From Coptodactyla brooksi (lineage: Eukaryota; Arthropoda; Insecta; Coleoptera; Scarabaeidae): a DNA stretch of 46,052 nt. Each line of letters starts with the position of its first letter. Position 1 is the stretch's first letter. The notes beneath the pieces are model-generated. The model did not search any database, was not told the DNA's origin, and saw only the letters and a list, made by a program, of their open reading frames with translations. Made by a program: the position numbers and the translations under genes. This document shows positions 32,640-45,403 of the stretch, piece by piece. The DNA is taken from NCBI GenBank assembly GCA_033557675.1, contig JAWQRM010000010.1:1-46052 (forward strand), written 5' to 3'.

Positions 32640-33515
32640 ATATTCACTATTTTGGCCCAGCACCTTTTGCCATCTTTCTGGCAATAGCATGATTTCACGC
32701 TCATAAAATTTTTGATCCGTGCTGGCAAAAAACTTCATTTGACGTAATGGTTTTGCCAAAAAAAATTGTAGAGACCGAAACAAGTAATAATCGGAAGGTA
32801 CCATATCTGGAAAATATGATAGATACGGTAGTACATCCCATCCATGCTGTAAAAGCTTTTGGTGAATTACCAAACTGGTATGCAGTCTCGAACTATCTTG
32901 GTCGAACACTACCTTCTCTATTGATCAAGTCTGGCATTTTCTGTTTGAGTGAATCATGCAATTTGTCCAGTTGATGACAGTACGCTTTACAATTGATCGT
33001 AGTATTCTCCCAATAATTTTGAAGAGCTCTCAAAAATTTTCGAAAGAGCTTCCAAACATTTTGCAAACTTGCAAAAAAAATTGCAAACTTTCGCAAAAAA
33101 ATTGCACATCAGCTTGCAAAAAATCATGCAATTTATTTGTCCAGTTGATGACAGTACACTTTAGAATTGATCGTGGCATTCTCCTAATAATTTTGAAGAG
33201 CTCTCAAAAATTTTGCAAACTTGCAAAAAATGTTGCCAACCAGTTTTGACACTGACATTCTGTCAATACATCTTCTCCATACATATCGACTAATTCTTTT
33301 CTCGCTGAACAGCATTTTGACCTGTTTTGTAATAAAAAAGCAGAATGTGCCGGAAATGCTTTTGAAATGTTTTTGATTCTCCATGTTTCATAAGATACGA
33401 AAAGAAAACAATTGCACAGAACCGAACAAACTATTTTCACGCATAAACTTTGCAATGTTAGATGTCAGAATATATAATGCATACATAGTTTAGAATGAAG
33501 TTCGCTGGTTAAAAA
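32640..33515 (-). mobile_element. Mariner relic, same non-autonomous family
   Basis: On the minus strand, from about 33510 down, come the shared 5' segment (aaccagcgaacttcattcta) and the N-terminal transposase piece. Then gcaaaattttt-type repeats alternate with two copies of the segment encoding CHQLDKLHDSLKQK. Finally RLHTSLVIHQKLLQHGWDVL, LSYFPDMVPSDYYLF and LPERWQKVLGQNSEYII run to the stop at about 32628. Neither terminal repeat is recognisable, so both ends are eroded. Confidence 0.85.
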
Positions 33516-34137
33516 TAATTCTCCATTTATTGTATGTTAATATTGTCTAAGATGATATCCTAAGTGCTAAATAAGGCTTTACTGTATTTCAGTTAAAATT
33601 TTGATTTTAGGGCTCTCTTGGCTCTGGATTCGAAGTAAATCTACAGCCTTACTGACATAAGTAAACTTATAGGTTCAGAGACGATGAGAAGAAGACGAGA
33701 AACATCGCATTCTTCACACACATGTAAAAGTAATCGGAACTGCTTAATACTATGCTGTTTAAACAAGTGTTCGTTAATACACTTATAAAATGTACAACTC
33801 AAAATACCTTCATTAACATTAACATTAAATGAAATCTCATTGTCTTACCTATTCAATTTTATCCAAGGGCATGCAAAATTATTGAAATACGCAATGAGTC
33901 ACCGTATTAGATATTTAAGAAAAAACTTTAAAACGTTTTTGTGAAGTACCGAACTTTGTCTTTGTTGTTATTTTTCTTTTCTCTCGTATACCCGTATTAA
34001 AAATCTAGAATCAAGGACGAACGAGCTAGAGAAAGAGTTTGTGACGCGCGATAACTTTTTCTCTGACGTTCTAAGAAACACACTTGATGTTTTCCCTCAA
34101 AAACAGAAAACGTATGTAAAAGACGTTCACAAATTTG

Positions 34138-34398
34138 GAAGAAACTAACGGGATTGGTTAATGCATCAACTCCAGTATCACTATTGAACGTCATGATATA
34201 CAAAAATGCATTGATAAATATGCTAGATTATTAATTGATTATAAATTATGACGTTGTGCAATAGATGAAGAAACGTTATCATAACATAATTACGTCTTGT
34301 ATTAACTACGTGAATATTAAAATGAAACTATCTCTTGCATAATACTTAATTAAAATTGCGTATCAAATATTTTTCGTTAATTATCTAATAACTTTGCA
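34138..34398 (-). repeat. Inverted repeat pair A, left arm
   Basis: Read on the minus strand this arm aligns with 35974-36219. Shared blocks include gacgttcaatagtgat, ggagttga.gcattaacc, aatacaagacgtaatt, ttcttcatctatt and aacgtcataattta. Each arm also has an open frame with a conserved peptide (TFNSDTGVDALTNPVS here, TFNSDAGVEALTDDVS there). Confidence 0.8.
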
Positions 34399-35220
34399 AA
34401 GATAAGTGTTCAGTTAGAGCTCGAAACCTTTGAGTATATGCTGATCATGAAACAAAGTTTTCCTATATTACAGTCCAAGAAAAATTAGGTAGATAAAATG
34501 TATATTTATACGAAAATGTATACGGATTGTATTCTTCGCATTGTACAATATAGCAATTTCAAACTTCAATAAACAATATCAATAAACAAATACTAATTTT
34601 AAATCAATCAATGGGCGCTGAATATATTTTATTAACAAACATAGAGAGCATAATATAAATATTTTCGAACTACGATAAGAATAACCAAGGAATGGATTAA
34701 GAACATGACAAGATGATGAACAACACGACAAAGTGCCTCTTGAAATTATTAAATATTTACTTTTAATTATGTTCAAATTAAAAAGATGTCAAAGTTTTCA
34801 CAATTCTAAATAATTTATGGAAAGATAAATTGCACAGCAGTACCACAATGGTCGGAATTTAACAATGAATGAACTCAACATATAATAATAACCAGAAAAT
34901 CTGACAATAGGCTGTAGTTAATTATGAAGGTCAAGGTTTCTTACTCTACTGTGATGAGATAAAAAAAATATAAACTCACCTCCATTCACTTTGCGATTGC
35001 ATGGTACTGTTGGAAGCGTCTGCCATCTACCCATCCTTTCTGGATTAATACATCTGACTGATTAAACTCCGTTCTTACTTATGTATTAACATCGCTCAGC
35101 ATCACTCTACATCTACGACAGTGCAGATTTATCGTCAGATATTGTGTTTGGAAAAAGTTAACAGATGGTACTATTCTATTAAAATCGCATTTGGCAGAAT
35201 TCATTAATCATGTAATAGAA

Positions 35221-35437
35221 TGAATGATTCCGGTTCATCAAACTATGGAATTTCCAAGGAAAGTGTATAATGCAATTTATAGTAAATTACCCTTGTCCTA
35301 TTTAAATTCCTTTCATCAATAACATTGTTCGCGCTGCCATCTATCGCAACGATGCCAAATCAATGTGGCCTATTATCACTGCCTTATCGATTACACAAAA
35401 CTTTTACAATTCTGCTCTTGTGTCCTAGATGGCGCTA
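35221..35437 (+). repeat. Inverted repeat pair B, left arm, with two AGATGGC motifs
   Basis: It aligns with the reverse complement of 37817-38040. Shared blocks are tgcaatttatagtaaatta, gctgccatcta, ttatcgatt and agatggcgct. GCCATCT is at 35336-35342 and AGATGGC at 35427-35433. Confidence 0.85.
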
Positions 35438-35973
35438 GAATACTGATATGGGAAAAAGTCCGGAATATTGGAAATGTCTAAATGGCTACATATTTTTTTA
35501 CGAAGATTGGGGTATCAGTATAATAAGAAAAATTTAACTTACGAGAGATACTTTAACTTACGTAGTTACGTAAGTTAAGTAAGTATACAGAACAAGTCAC
35601 AAGGATGATCAACTTTTTAATTTGAATTACGACACCATGTATATTTCTAAGAATCCTGATGTATCTTTCTAAGACAAACACAATGATACAAGGTTTATTG
35701 CATTTATCTTTCAAAATGACAGACTCGTTGCTTGCCGAAATTTCGCGTTTTAAAAATTGAATTGTTGTTAAAATTTGCTAAAAAGGCTAATCCATTTACA
35801 TGTTGTAAAAAAGCAAAGAAGACATTGATGTTTTAAGTAGTTTTATTACCTCAAAGCAATAGCTCCATAGGTTTACCTTAATTTTGATCCAGTCACATTG
35901 ACCCAATCCAAATTTTGCAGACTTGTTCTCAGATTGCTAAGAAGTTTTGAGGTCTCATTGGTTATTTATTATT

Positions 35974-36219
35974 GCTAATTTATCATAGATAATGAGCGAA
36001 AAATGTTTGGCACGCAGTTTGAATTAAGCATTATGTAAGATTTGCATTTTAGAATTTGCGTAGTCAATACAAGACGTAATTGTGTTGTGATAACATATCT
36101 TCATCTATTTCTCAACGTCATAATTTATATTCTAAACACTCGTGTACGCATTTTTGTGCTTCGTGACGTTCAATAGTGATGCTGGAGTTGAGGCATTAAC
36201 CGATGACGTTAGTTCCTTC
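35974..36219 (+). repeat. Inverted repeat pair A, right arm
   Basis: Partner of 34138-34398, in opposite orientation, about 1.6 kb away. Similarity fades just past cgttagtt(t/c)cttc on one side and the gctaattt/gcaaagtt segment on the other. Confidence 0.8.
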
Positions 36220-36239
36220 TGTCTTTCGATCTACCATCT

Positions 36240-37800
36240 CGTAGAGTTTTCTTCTATCTTTCGTTTATATATCTGGCCCCAGTTTTTCTTCTCTCCAGCT
36301 GGGTACGAAAAGAAACGAAGATATGAGAAACGAATAAAAAATGAGAACACTGAAAGACGAAAATAAAATAGATGAAACAAAATTCAGAAGGACTAGACAC
36401 CTAGCAAGAATGCAGAATGGCAATGGAAAAAAATCAGAGACGATGGAACATTTCGATGTCTTTGGGTACTAATAAAAGTTGATTATGATGATGGTTATAT
36501 GGCATATCATTACAAGGGCAATTGATGATTGATACTTATATTAAATTACCTACAAATAGCAGCAAATATATTCCACATACAATTTTCACAATATAGGTTT
36601 TGTGAGTAGAACTGTACATGACTGTTCACACAGAAATCCTTCCTCTGCTACATAATGTTTGAACCATAGCTCTACCTATATATCCCTCAAGAATTAACAT
36701 TTTTAGATGAATATATTTAAACAATAGTAAGAATGATTATAAAATAGAGGAAATTTAATGGCCAAGGGTTTGGATGTACTAGACAACATTGTGCATATAG
36801 ATAACCAATCTGCACTTAATAATATATAAATTGTAACTCTAGATGTGTCCTGGGAAACGTTGGTTCAATTTAACAATAAATAACTCTTGTGTCTTTAGCA
36901 ATTTATCTCCTCCGATAAAATATACACAGACAGTCCTTGAAGGGTCCATAGATTACTTTTCTACAGCCTTCTAGGCCTCTAAATAAAATTATTCAACCCA
37001 ACTCAGGTATATCTCTAGTTTCTTCATTTCCCGACAGAGGTCTCCAAAATCTGAGAATATTAAGTGGAAATCTTAAATAGCCGTTAAAGAACTTGACTTA
37101 TCATCGCATATATTTTCTAAACAACCATCCCCAATGTTAGCTATTTTACGTTCAATTCAGAACAATCGAATATATTTCGTGGAGATCTGTACTTTTTTAA
37201 TAGGCGTAAGCTCGTAGACTTTTCTGAATGACAATGCTAATGAAAATTAATAATTTTGTCAGGGACACGAGCTGTATTATTCTGCGCAGCTATTAAGACA
37301 CAGTCAATATACGTTAACAATCACTAAAAAGACTTGAACTTGAATTCTTAATTTTTTAACGACTTAACGTAGTGTTTAATGATTTCAATATTATAATAAA
37401 TAAATATATATTATAGTATTTAATTATAAGATGATATGTATGGACAATATTAAGAATTATGGATGATATATGGATTTATGAGAAAGATTCGCAAAAAATA
37501 TTTATTGACTAGGTACACTGAAACTTAAAAATATGTTTTACATATGAATCAAGGATTTAATATTATATAAGTAAAGATAATTCAGCAACATGATCGATAA
37601 AAAAAATGTTAAAAGAAAAATGAAAAGAAGAACATAAAATATTTTGCGTTGTTTTACCAAATACTTTACCAAAGCGTTTTATAGATGAAAAATTTGTACG
37701 TTTGGAAATAGAAAAGGTCAGTTTAACGTTAAGGCTTACCTGCTTGAGTATTTGTTATAATAAATATCTGTTTATCACTAAGTTATAATTAATTATATTC
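36240..37800. other. No recognisable gene
   Basis: AT-rich DNA between the repeat arms. A LINE-tail-like peptide (RRTRHLARMQNGN) near 36390-36430 is too short to call. Confidence 0.35.
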
Positions 37801-37816
37801 TCGTGAATCTGCATTG

Positions 37817-38040
37817 CAGCGCCATCTGAAACACGAAAGTTAAACTCAAAAATTGGTATGAAATCGATAAAGTAGTAACAGCTAGGCGCATTAGTTTAGT
37901 GTCGTCATGGTAGATGGCAGCATGAACAGAGATTTATACAATTAAATTAAAATGGGGAAAACGTAATAGGATAATTTACTATAAATTGCAGTACCTTTGT
38001 AAATTCTACAGTTTGAGGAATCGAAATCATTCGTCATCTT
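37817..38040 (-). repeat. Inverted repeat pair B, right arm, with two AGATGGC motifs
   Basis: Partner of 35221-35437 in opposite orientation. GCCATCT is at 37821-37827 and AGATGGC at 37912-37918, the same 91-base spacing as in the left arm although the DNA between is strongly diverged. Confidence 0.85.
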
Positions 38041-38049
38041 GTATAGCTA

Positions 38050-39230
38050 AGGAGTTACGCAATTTATAAAAGCAATTTTGTTCGGAAAGAATAGAGGCTT
38101 GGAATACCCAAGTATTCAATAACTTTTCCTTACTAGTTTAGTGCTTCGTGCTAAATTTATGCTGGCGTAGTTTAGTTGTCATTATCACACTAGAGTGTGA
38201 AACTTTGTTATTTGTAATTAATTGCAGCCTATTGTCTGATTTACCAACTATTGTTGTGCACTAAAGTACATATTACCACATTATTACCTCTGTCATTCAC
38301 ATGTTCTAGTTACTCTATTGCAAAAGCCAATGACAAGGAAATAAGAATATAAATATAAGGAAATATTATATACATTATAAGGAAATATTTGTATTTATTT
38401 CGAAGACTAGCAATATGCAACGGATTTATTGAGTTTTTTTTTAAATCTTATGTAAACATAGCGGTACTTATAATCTTGTTATACCGATAATTAATTTATT
38501 TTTCTTCGTTATGCATATCGCAATACGAACATTTTTATAGCTCTGTATCTCACGGGATACGTTGGATTCGAAAACGTTTTTATGAAGACTTGTTATTTTA
38601 TGGTTCAATGCCAATGACTTAACTCGTGGCTTAAAATGATATGTTTATATACGGGGATCCTATCAATGCTTTATTCGTGAAAACAGATTTGAAAATATTT
38701 GTGTATAGAAGAGGTTTATCAACTACTACTTCGTATATGAAAGAATCATACGAATTGAACCAAGAAGTAAGCTATGCGAAAAATTGGAAAGACACAGACA
38801 CCCGTCAAACCAAAAAGATACCTTCCAATTCCTTAATAGTGATAATGTTAACTCAGGATGCAACCTGAAGTAATACCCTTTAATTAGGTAGCTTTATATA
38901 AGCTGCATAAAGTAAAACAAATTTCCGACTTGACATAAATACAAAGCTGTTTCTTGTTTACTGTGCATATCCTTTTGAGTTTTTTGTTATTATCGCAATA
39001 CACCGCCAAAATGTTCATAAAAATAAATAAAATTGTTGTGCTTAAAAAGGAAAAATAGATCATCAAACCAAAATTAATTGTGTATTATTCTTTATTATTA
39101 TTTTAAGTTTATTGTATTGAACATTTTCTTCCGTTTCATATCAGAAGGAAATGAAATTACATCCACTTTGTACCTTTGTAAATTTCATTAATTCAAATTT
39201 ATCATTGTTATATACATTTTTTGACTATGT
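38050..39230. other. No recognisable gene
   Basis: A 75-codon plus-strand frame at 38641-38868 has no family resemblance. Otherwise AT-rich DNA. Confidence 0.4.
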
Positions 39231-40065
39231 TGTTGGTCAGGTAGTTGCAACAATAATTTCAGTTTTTCTTCTGCGAAATAACTGATAATATAGCTAATCA
39301 GTTGTATATTTTTCGCTTTGTTGAATAACCTTTTGCCATCTTTCTGGCAACTTTATGATTCCATATTGATGGTCTAGCGTCTGATCCTTATCAGCAAAAA
39401 ACTGAAGCAAGTGTGATTTCACAGCATCATCATCGTTGAAATTTTTACCATTCAAGGAGTTCTGCAAATATTGAAATAAATGGTAATCTGATGGGGCAAG
39501 GTCAGGGTTATATGATGGATGTGATATCACTTTTGATGCAATACAGCTTTCGATACGGATTATGCTAGTTCACCATATTTACTTCGCGATTTTTTCGATT
39601 GATGTTATTGTAAACAATCCACTTCTCATCGCCAGTCATCATTTGTTTCAAAAATGAACTATTTTCATTATTTTTGAGGTGCAAATCGCACCTCATTTCA
39701 TTCACTATCGAGTTTTTACCACAGCCAAGCTTCTGCAAATGCCTGCTAATGGTTGAAAATGAAACGTGAAGCTTTTCACCAATCTCAAATGTTGAAATAT
39801 GGTGATATGATTCGATTATGGGTTTGATTTCGTCGCCATCATCTTCAGTTGGTTAACCGGAACGTTAGGCACCTTTGAGTAAAAAATCTCCAGAATGAAA
39901 GTTGATAAACCAATTCTGACAAGTGGGATCTGTTAAGATATTGCCACAAACTTCACATGCCTCTATGAGCATCAGCAGCTTTCTTACGTTTAAGAAAATA
40001 ACAAGGATAAATGTGACTAAAATATTCGCTTTTGCACCCTTTGCTAATCTCAACACCAAACCTGT
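39230..40065 (-). mobile_element. Mariner relic of a second, SETMAR-like subfamily
   Basis: The minus strand reads NILTDPTCQNWFINFHSGDF, DEIKPIIESYHHISTFEI, VSFSTISRHLQKLGCG, FLKQMMTGDEKWIVYNN (first catalytic Asp), then HPSYNPDLAPSDYHLFQYLQ (third Asp) and KLPERWQKVIQQSEKY, with a stop near 39294. About 80 codons with the second Asp (HQDNA) are deleted, and there are internal stops. It is closer to the SETMAR transposase type than the four other mariner copies are. A degenerate terminus may lie near 39236-39270. Confidence 0.85.
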
Positions 40066-40069
40066 AAAT

Positions 40070-42295
40070 AAAATTATATGGAAGTTATTTCGAAAGCAAT
40101 GTAAAAAATACTACCACGAAATGCAAAAAGGAATAAATCATCTGATTGATAGAAGTTATTAAAAAATAAATTTCGGATCCCGGGCTACCTTATTGTATTT
40201 ATTGAGATATTTTGTTGCATAACAATTACTGTATTTATTTTAATTCTATTTTTGCTAAAAGTGAACCACATTTTCGATTTCCAGATGAGATACCTGTAAA
40301 TGCCTGTAGATAAATAATGCATAAATTATGGCAAAACTGAAAAAACAAACTTCTGTTGTTTCAGTGTCAATTATGAATGGAGCTGAGGTGCATTTTGAAA
40401 CTATCATCTATGACTTTGAGAAATATATAGACTTACATTATTAATACATGGTACATTCGAGAGTGGAATGAATATTTTGATATGTAATAAAAAACAATTG
40501 GCAATATCAAACGAATGAAATCTTGTAAAACATGAATTTGATAAAACCAGACGATAGTGAAACTGTACTATGCAGTATTTTAGTTTCGGACCAATAAGCC
40601 TTTAACTTACATTGATGAAAACCTAACTGTCAGTAAATTCTGTAATTATCCCAGAATTAAGTGCACGATTCCCACTATTTAAAATCTTCCAATCAATTTT
40701 GACGCGAGTTTGCTTTAGTGTGACGGTTTTCTGATTTTTCCTGATCGTATTATTAATAGAAGTGCCTTTGCTTCAATGTCTTGAATTAGTTTGCTCTTTA
40801 AGCAGTTTGTTAAGTTCAGAAATGCTCTCCATTCAAGTCCCTATGATAAGACTTTATTTCTATTTTGACGTCACAGTCTTTGTCAATCATATAAAATATT
40901 GACTATAAAAATTGTAGTATGTCAATTTAGTTTAATAAATTCGTAGTATTTAAGCAACAAATTGTGTTAGTTTGGCAAAAATGTATATTGTTAAAAAAAT
41001 ATATTATAGTTAAAGGGATTTGATGATTTTTAAATTTGCAAACCGTACTTTTCTTGGACAAAATGGAATGAAATATAACGGACACGCCTAGAAAAACATG
41101 ATTAAGCGACATTTTCATTAGTGTTATCAAATTAGGGCATCTCGTATTTCAGTGCATGCATATTTACTCATTTTATACAGCTGCAGCTACTAAGAGATAT
41201 TAAAGTGTAAAAATACGAAATGAAAATTAAATTTGGAGAGGTATTAGTGTACGAAACGCTTGGTAAATAATGTAGTATATTAAACAAAAATATAGTCACC
41301 CGTAAGTAGGAGCAGCAACATGTGTTAAGGAAATAAGAAGCGAAATGTGCACTAATACATGAGAACATAAAAGGTGTCGATAATGTAACTGTTAACTAGA
41401 GGCAAAAGATAAGGCAATACTAGAACCGTTTGAAAAATTTGATAACTTTGCAAAGCATGTGGTAGAATAAATAACATCCATATTGAATAAACTCAGTTTA
41501 TATACCAAAAATTATAAGTGATGCAGTAATGATCATTTTAAAGTACAGCGTTGCCTTTCGTGTTAATACAACTACTGAGTGATTGTTTTTCTTCTACTTA
41601 TATAGTCTGTTATGTGAGTTAAAGAGGAACAAAGTTAAGGACTACCTATTTCTTACCTTCATGTGCTGGGCCTTTTGGGGTAGTTTGGATTATCTGACAT
41701 AACTCCGGAATTGTCTGAAATTGAATGCTTGAATAATTACAGAAATATTTTCCAGACCTGCAGCTGTTAAGATTTCATGGCCTAAAATTAAAGCCGTTAT
41801 CACGTGAAAAGACAATTCTCATAAGTGTCCATTCAGTTGAAAGCCAATTAAAAAATTCACACAAGTTTTTTGTACCAGGATGAATAAAAATAGATTGGCG
41901 AGAAAGGTACTTGAAGCGCAATCATACAGAGTGGAAAAGGAACAGACCCAGGAAATAATGGTTACAAGAAATTGTTCTTATGAGTTGGTAATAAGAGACC
42001 CAGGATACAGCAAAAACTGAGATAGGGTCCGCATTTCTTTCTGGAACAAGAGAAGGTGGAAGAAAACTCGGATCCTTCGAGCGATCCTTTCGGGAAGACA
42101 AACATTTCAAGTTTGATACATCAGCAAGTAATTCCACAAATAATCTTACACTAATCTATTAGTAACTGTTCACTATGCTACCGAATTTGCTATTAAAGTT
42201 CCTCAATTTATCATAAGTTGGTACATTTAGAGGTCCTTTAAAGCTATGAGTCAACTTGTTGATCTAGCGTAGGCTAACAAGAAGGATATGAAATG
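40070..42295. other. No recognisable gene
   Basis: 2.2 kb of AT-rich DNA with only short chance frames. Confidence 0.4.
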
Positions 42296-42301
42296 TTTTG
42301 T

Positions 42302-44158
42302 CCCTGCTGATCTCCTTAGTTTTACTATACACTTGTAGTCCTTCGTGTCATAGTGACCCGATGTGTACAGGTACAGGAGGATTGTCAAGTATAGCTCGAA
42401 ATTAATGTAGTGTGATTTTATTACAGTACATAAACACAAGCAATGATGAGAAGTAATTTTATTACTAACAAAAGTAAAATGTATTATAATAAAAAATATT
42501 ACAAGCACTAAATCTAAAAACAAGAGAGAATATCAAATAAATTTTGACGTGCGTCCATATTACATCATGCATATTACATCATGCTCTTTTACTTTTACTG
42601 ATTCCACCAGATGTAGATGGCACTGCTATTTCGCGAGGTTGATTTTAAATTTTCTTTATTACAACAGTAGCTTGTTGTGTACGAAGTTTATGTTCTCTTG
42701 ACATCATACAGGGAGTTACCATCAGTTTGCACAATTCTTCCAGAAATAGTTTTCTTTTGTACAGAACGTTCTTATTCCAATATGGATTTATTTCTCTACA
42801 TAACCCTACTACATTATAAGCACTAACATGAAGTATATTGTAGAACAAAATAATAGGCCATCGATTGGTTTTTCTTTTGTAAGTATATACTGCAATATTT
42901 TAATCTAAAATATCAACCGTCCTTTTGGTGGAGTTATAACCTAGTATCATTTGTGGCTTCTTGTCGTCCCTACTGCGCACTTCTTTATCACAGTGCATTG
43001 TGCTCATGAGAATAACGTTTTTATTTTTAGTCACATATGATGCAATTGTGGTATGCTTCGTGGTTCCTAACATTGTAAGTTTTGTTTTGAGGAGCATTTC
43101 ACCTAATTTTTTAGACGTGAAAAAATTATCACATTCAGCATTTTGCGTTCAGTGTTCATGTGTTAGGTCTAAAACTACTCGCATTCCTTGATTTTTTTCT
43201 GGTGCTTCACCCGGACATTTTCCGGCGTAAACTTGATCTTTCATGGCGTAGGAACTAGCACTGTCACAAAGAGTCCATATTCTGATGCCATATTTTGTTG
43301 GTTTGCTGGGAATATTCTGCTGAGAATATACTTAGGAACAGCGTCCTCTGAAGTCAACAAGTTGTTCGTCAGCAGTAACATTATCACCTATATTGTACAA
43401 TTTAGGCATAATTTCTATCCGCTTGTCCCAAAACTCTCTTATGGGAGCTAATCTGTCACATGCTCTCCTTTGTTGACGATCGACCTTATCGTCAAAACAT
43501 AATACGCGAAGTATTCGATAAAAAACTTTCATCGATATCGTTGCACAAAAAATAGATCTACCGGTTTCTGTATCCCACAAATTTTTTGTTGATTCGCCGT
43601 GTGATTCATAAACTCCTTCCAACTACAATAATCGTATATATGCTTGTACTGTAATATTACCCAGATCTTCCCGATCGCACCCGTACACTCCCGCATCTTC
43701 AATATTGCTGATTTTCAACACAATATTTTCGAGTAGGGTTTACGATAACTTGAAAGGCAGATAAAATATCCTTCACTCTAAGTATGGTATGTCTAGTTGA
43801 ACAAAGAGTAATTTTTGTTATATTTTAACTTGGTGCTCATCCACTTTGGGGGGAAAGGTTCTAACATCCAAGGTATAGTTTTGTGTTTTGACACTTCAGA
43901 AGTGTCTTCATCGTCGGATGCATTTGCATGTATCTCGGCTATTTCTTCATAAGAGAAAAATCGCCTCGCCATTATTTACGATGATGCTTATTCAACACTG
44001 TATACACAGAAACGGATGTGCGCTGTATGCGTTCCCTATTTATATGATTTATTAGTACGCACTCACAAAATCTTGTAAAGAAATAATGAGGGATGACAAA
44101 GTTATAGAACCCGAAAATCCGTATCGGGTCATATTGAACCCCGAGGAGCACAGCAGGG
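42302..44158 (-). mobile_element. piggyBac element relic with both termini
   Basis: The terminal repeats face each other: CCCTGCTGTGCTC on the minus strand from 44158 (with TTAA at 44159-44162) and ccctgctgatctc on the plus strand from 42302, where the TTAA is lost. The transposase frame starts at the ATG 43972-43970 (MARRFFSYEEIAEIHANASD). It goes on with NLWDTETGRSIFCATISMK, APIREFWDKRI, ADEQLVDFRGRC (first Asp), LCDSASSYAMKDQVYAGK (second Asp), CDNFFTSKKLGEMLLK, YNSTKRTVDILDQN (third Asp) and RWPIILFYNILHVSAYN. All three catalytic Asp positions are visible, but stops and frameshifts break the frame at about six places, so it cannot make protein. The size, about 1.86 kb, is a little under an autonomous piggyBac. 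Confidence 0.9.
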
Positions 44159-44164
44159 TTAAGA

Positions 44165-45110
44165 TATTTAATATTTTATTTCTACATAGGCAATATTCTT
44201 TTATTTACAATATGTAGACATGTGTTTAATATACGTTTATTTGCCAATGTAATCTTTGCCATGCTTTGACGTTCTAGGTGTTTTTATATTGCTTACATCT
44301 TTGATTATCTGTTTCTTTTATTAATTTGTCAAGTGCCTTGTCGAAATTGATAAATAAATATTTATTAAATATATAATATATGTTAAATATGTAATTTATT
44401 ATTGCCTTTTTGAATATATAACCTATGATTTCGGTGCTCTATTTATTAGGCATAAATTGTTTTCGCTGTGTGTTTAGTAGCTCATAAAGCTGTTCCTGTA
44501 AAATTTCAATGATAAATGGATATATTTATTTCGATATATTGAAAAGAGTCGTTTTTATTAACCGCGATATATGTTGGTGGGTAACTTTGCTCTACCAGCG
44601 ACTGATTTCCTTTTCGCTTAGAACCCTTTGGGTAAATATTTGGACAGGCTTATTTCAATAATGTTTTGCTTAGAGAGGCACAGCAAATGGATCATTTCCT
44701 ACATCATTAGCTTGTGGACAACAAGGTACTTTGTCCGGAAAAACACTTTCCTTATAACTTTAGCTGTAATGAGTGGTTACTAACGCGTGCAGTCTCAGGG
44801 TGTTGTTAACTGGTATACGTCAGATTAAATAAAATCTTAACCAATAATCATTAATAGTACTTTCGTCCCAAAGTTCTTTTTCTTATTTTCTAATTAGGTT
44901 TAGATAGAACGTTTAAGTAATTAAAAAATGTACACAAAATTCATACAAAAACTCTTCTAATTTCTTCAAAATCACTAAACAAACACGCTGATTTTTACAA
45001 ATTATAGATTTATTATCGTTTGCTTTGAGACAAAATATAACAAGAATCTTGTTTGGACATTTTTTCAAGAGCTTTGCAAATTCGGAATTGATAATCGTCA
45101 TAATGAAGAT
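44165..45110. other. No recognisable gene
   Basis: AT-rich DNA between the piggyBac right end and a short duplication. Confidence 0.4.
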
Positions 45111-45114
45111 CCAC

Positions 45115-45214
45115 ATCAATAACACTAAGAAGAAAGAACAGGTGCGGTTACTGATGAACTAGGTATCAATAACACTAAGAAGAAGGAACTGGTGCGGTTA
45201 CTGATGAACTGGGT
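45115..45214. repeat. 50-bp tandem duplication
   Basis: Two copies of a 50-base unit begin at 45115 and 45165 (atcaataacactaagaagaa in each). They differ at only a few positions, so the duplication is recent. Confidence 0.9.
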
Positions 45215-45403
45215 ATCAGAATTAGATAAATGCGTGCATGTTTACAATGGATTCAAAACTATTATCTGGAAGATATTAAAACGAGTAGTTTGATTATCAA
45301 ATGGTTCAACACCTACAACCAGATAACGAATTGCAACCGCATTTGTCAATGGTTGCTTGAAGAGTATGAACAAAATTTTTATTTTGTTGTGCCTTTGGAA
45401 CCT

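Noticed and set aside
34980..35026. Minus-strand ATG with 15 open codons ending in a consensus donor (AG|GTGAGT), considered as an upstream Tps exon
   Set aside because: It ends in phase 2, while Tps exon 2 needs phase 1, and the 22-base exon at 16149 fits exactly. No other gene could be linked to it.
36390..36480. LINE-like tail peptide (RRTRHLARMQ)
   Set aside because: Too short and interrupted by stops; could be chance.
38641..38868. 75-codon plus-strand frame
   Set aside because: No resemblance to any family and no splice context.
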